Source: Reyranella sp. (GTDB lineage Bacteria > Pseudomonadota > Alphaproteobacteria > Reyranellales > Reyranellaceae). Taken from it: a stretch of DNA of 6,158 nucleotides. The stretch lies in contig JADHLS010000340.1 of NCBI GenBank assembly GCA_016780605.1, forward strand, positions 1 through 6,158. Reading direction: 5' to 3'. Each line of letters begins with the position of its first letter. Position 1 is the stretch's first letter. The notes under the pieces were generated by a model, which made no database searches, had not been told where the DNA came from, and was given only the letters and a program-made list of their open reading frames with translations. Shown one piece after another: positions 6,058 to 6,158 of the stretch. The position numbers and the translations under genes were made by a program.

Positions 6058-6158
6058 TTAGCGCGCCGCCTTCTGCTCCTCGAGCCGGTCGGTCGCCGGC
6101 GGCGGCGTGCGCGAGAGGTCGGCGATTTCCTGGCGCAGCGACGGCGTCATGTCGATCT
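6058..6158 (-). CDS. 3' end of a convergent minus-strand gene, function unknown
   Basis: Reading the complement from the window edge, an open frame of 32 codons ends at TAA (6058-6060 on the plus strand). The peptide begins IDMTPSLRQEIADLSRTPPP and ends in a charged, probably helical tail (DRLEEQKAAR). Codon use matches the rest of the window, with G/C at most third positions, and the stop lies just outside the long hairpin, which fits a real gene terminating there. The start and the rest of the protein are outside the window. I do not recognise the family from this fragment and offer no function. Confidence 0.6.
   Translation of the reverse strand, partial: IDMTPSLRQEIADLSRTPPPATDRLEEQKAAR

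Overview
The window is GC-rich throughout, with strong G/C third-position codon use, and reads as an alphaproteobacterial chromosome. The gene order, and the dispersed-looking palindromic repeats with a CCTCA(C/T)CCTGAGGAGC...GTCTCGAAGG(G/A)TGG framework, resemble what I recall from Bradyrhizobium-, Rhodopseudomonas- or Reyranella-type genomes. That placement is inference; no rRNA or other phylogenetic marker is present.

Positions 2-4656 hold a tightly packed plus-strand operon for one complete dipeptide/oligopeptide-type (Dpp/Opp) ABC importer. In order it contains the C-terminal half of the periplasmic family-5 solute-binding protein (its 5' end lies outside the window), a DppB/OppB-type permease, a DppC/OppC-type permease, a DppD/OppD-type ATPase and a DppF/OppF-type ATPase. 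The junctions are 13 nt, 3 nt, ATGA overlap and ATGA overlap, so translation is probably coupled through the last four genes. All ATP-binding and hydrolysis motifs, both permease EAA loops and both four-cysteine C-terminal tails look intact. The transported substrate cannot be read from the sequence.

Positions 4646-4750 hold two 45-nt palindromic units in opposite orientation, separated by 15 nt. The left unit supplies the last three codons and the stop codon of the second ATPase gene. The pair fills almost the whole gap to the next gene. The units differ by a compensatory base-pair change in the outer stem and by a fully exchanged but still palindromic core, so the fold is conserved rather than the sequence.

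Positions 4774-5991 encode a CaiB/BaiF (class III) CoA-transferase with a good Shine-Dalgarno sequence just downstream of the repeat pair. It may act on the imported compound after uptake, but only proximity supports that. Its stop codon lies in the left arm of a very long hairpin (5987-6055). This hairpin separates it from the 3' end of a convergent minus-strand gene (6058 to the window edge) of unknown function.

The protein-coding content is ordinary. I found no CRISPR array, tRNA, rRNA, transposase or recognisable new defence or biosynthetic system. The structured intergenic repeats are the most noteworthy part of the window.
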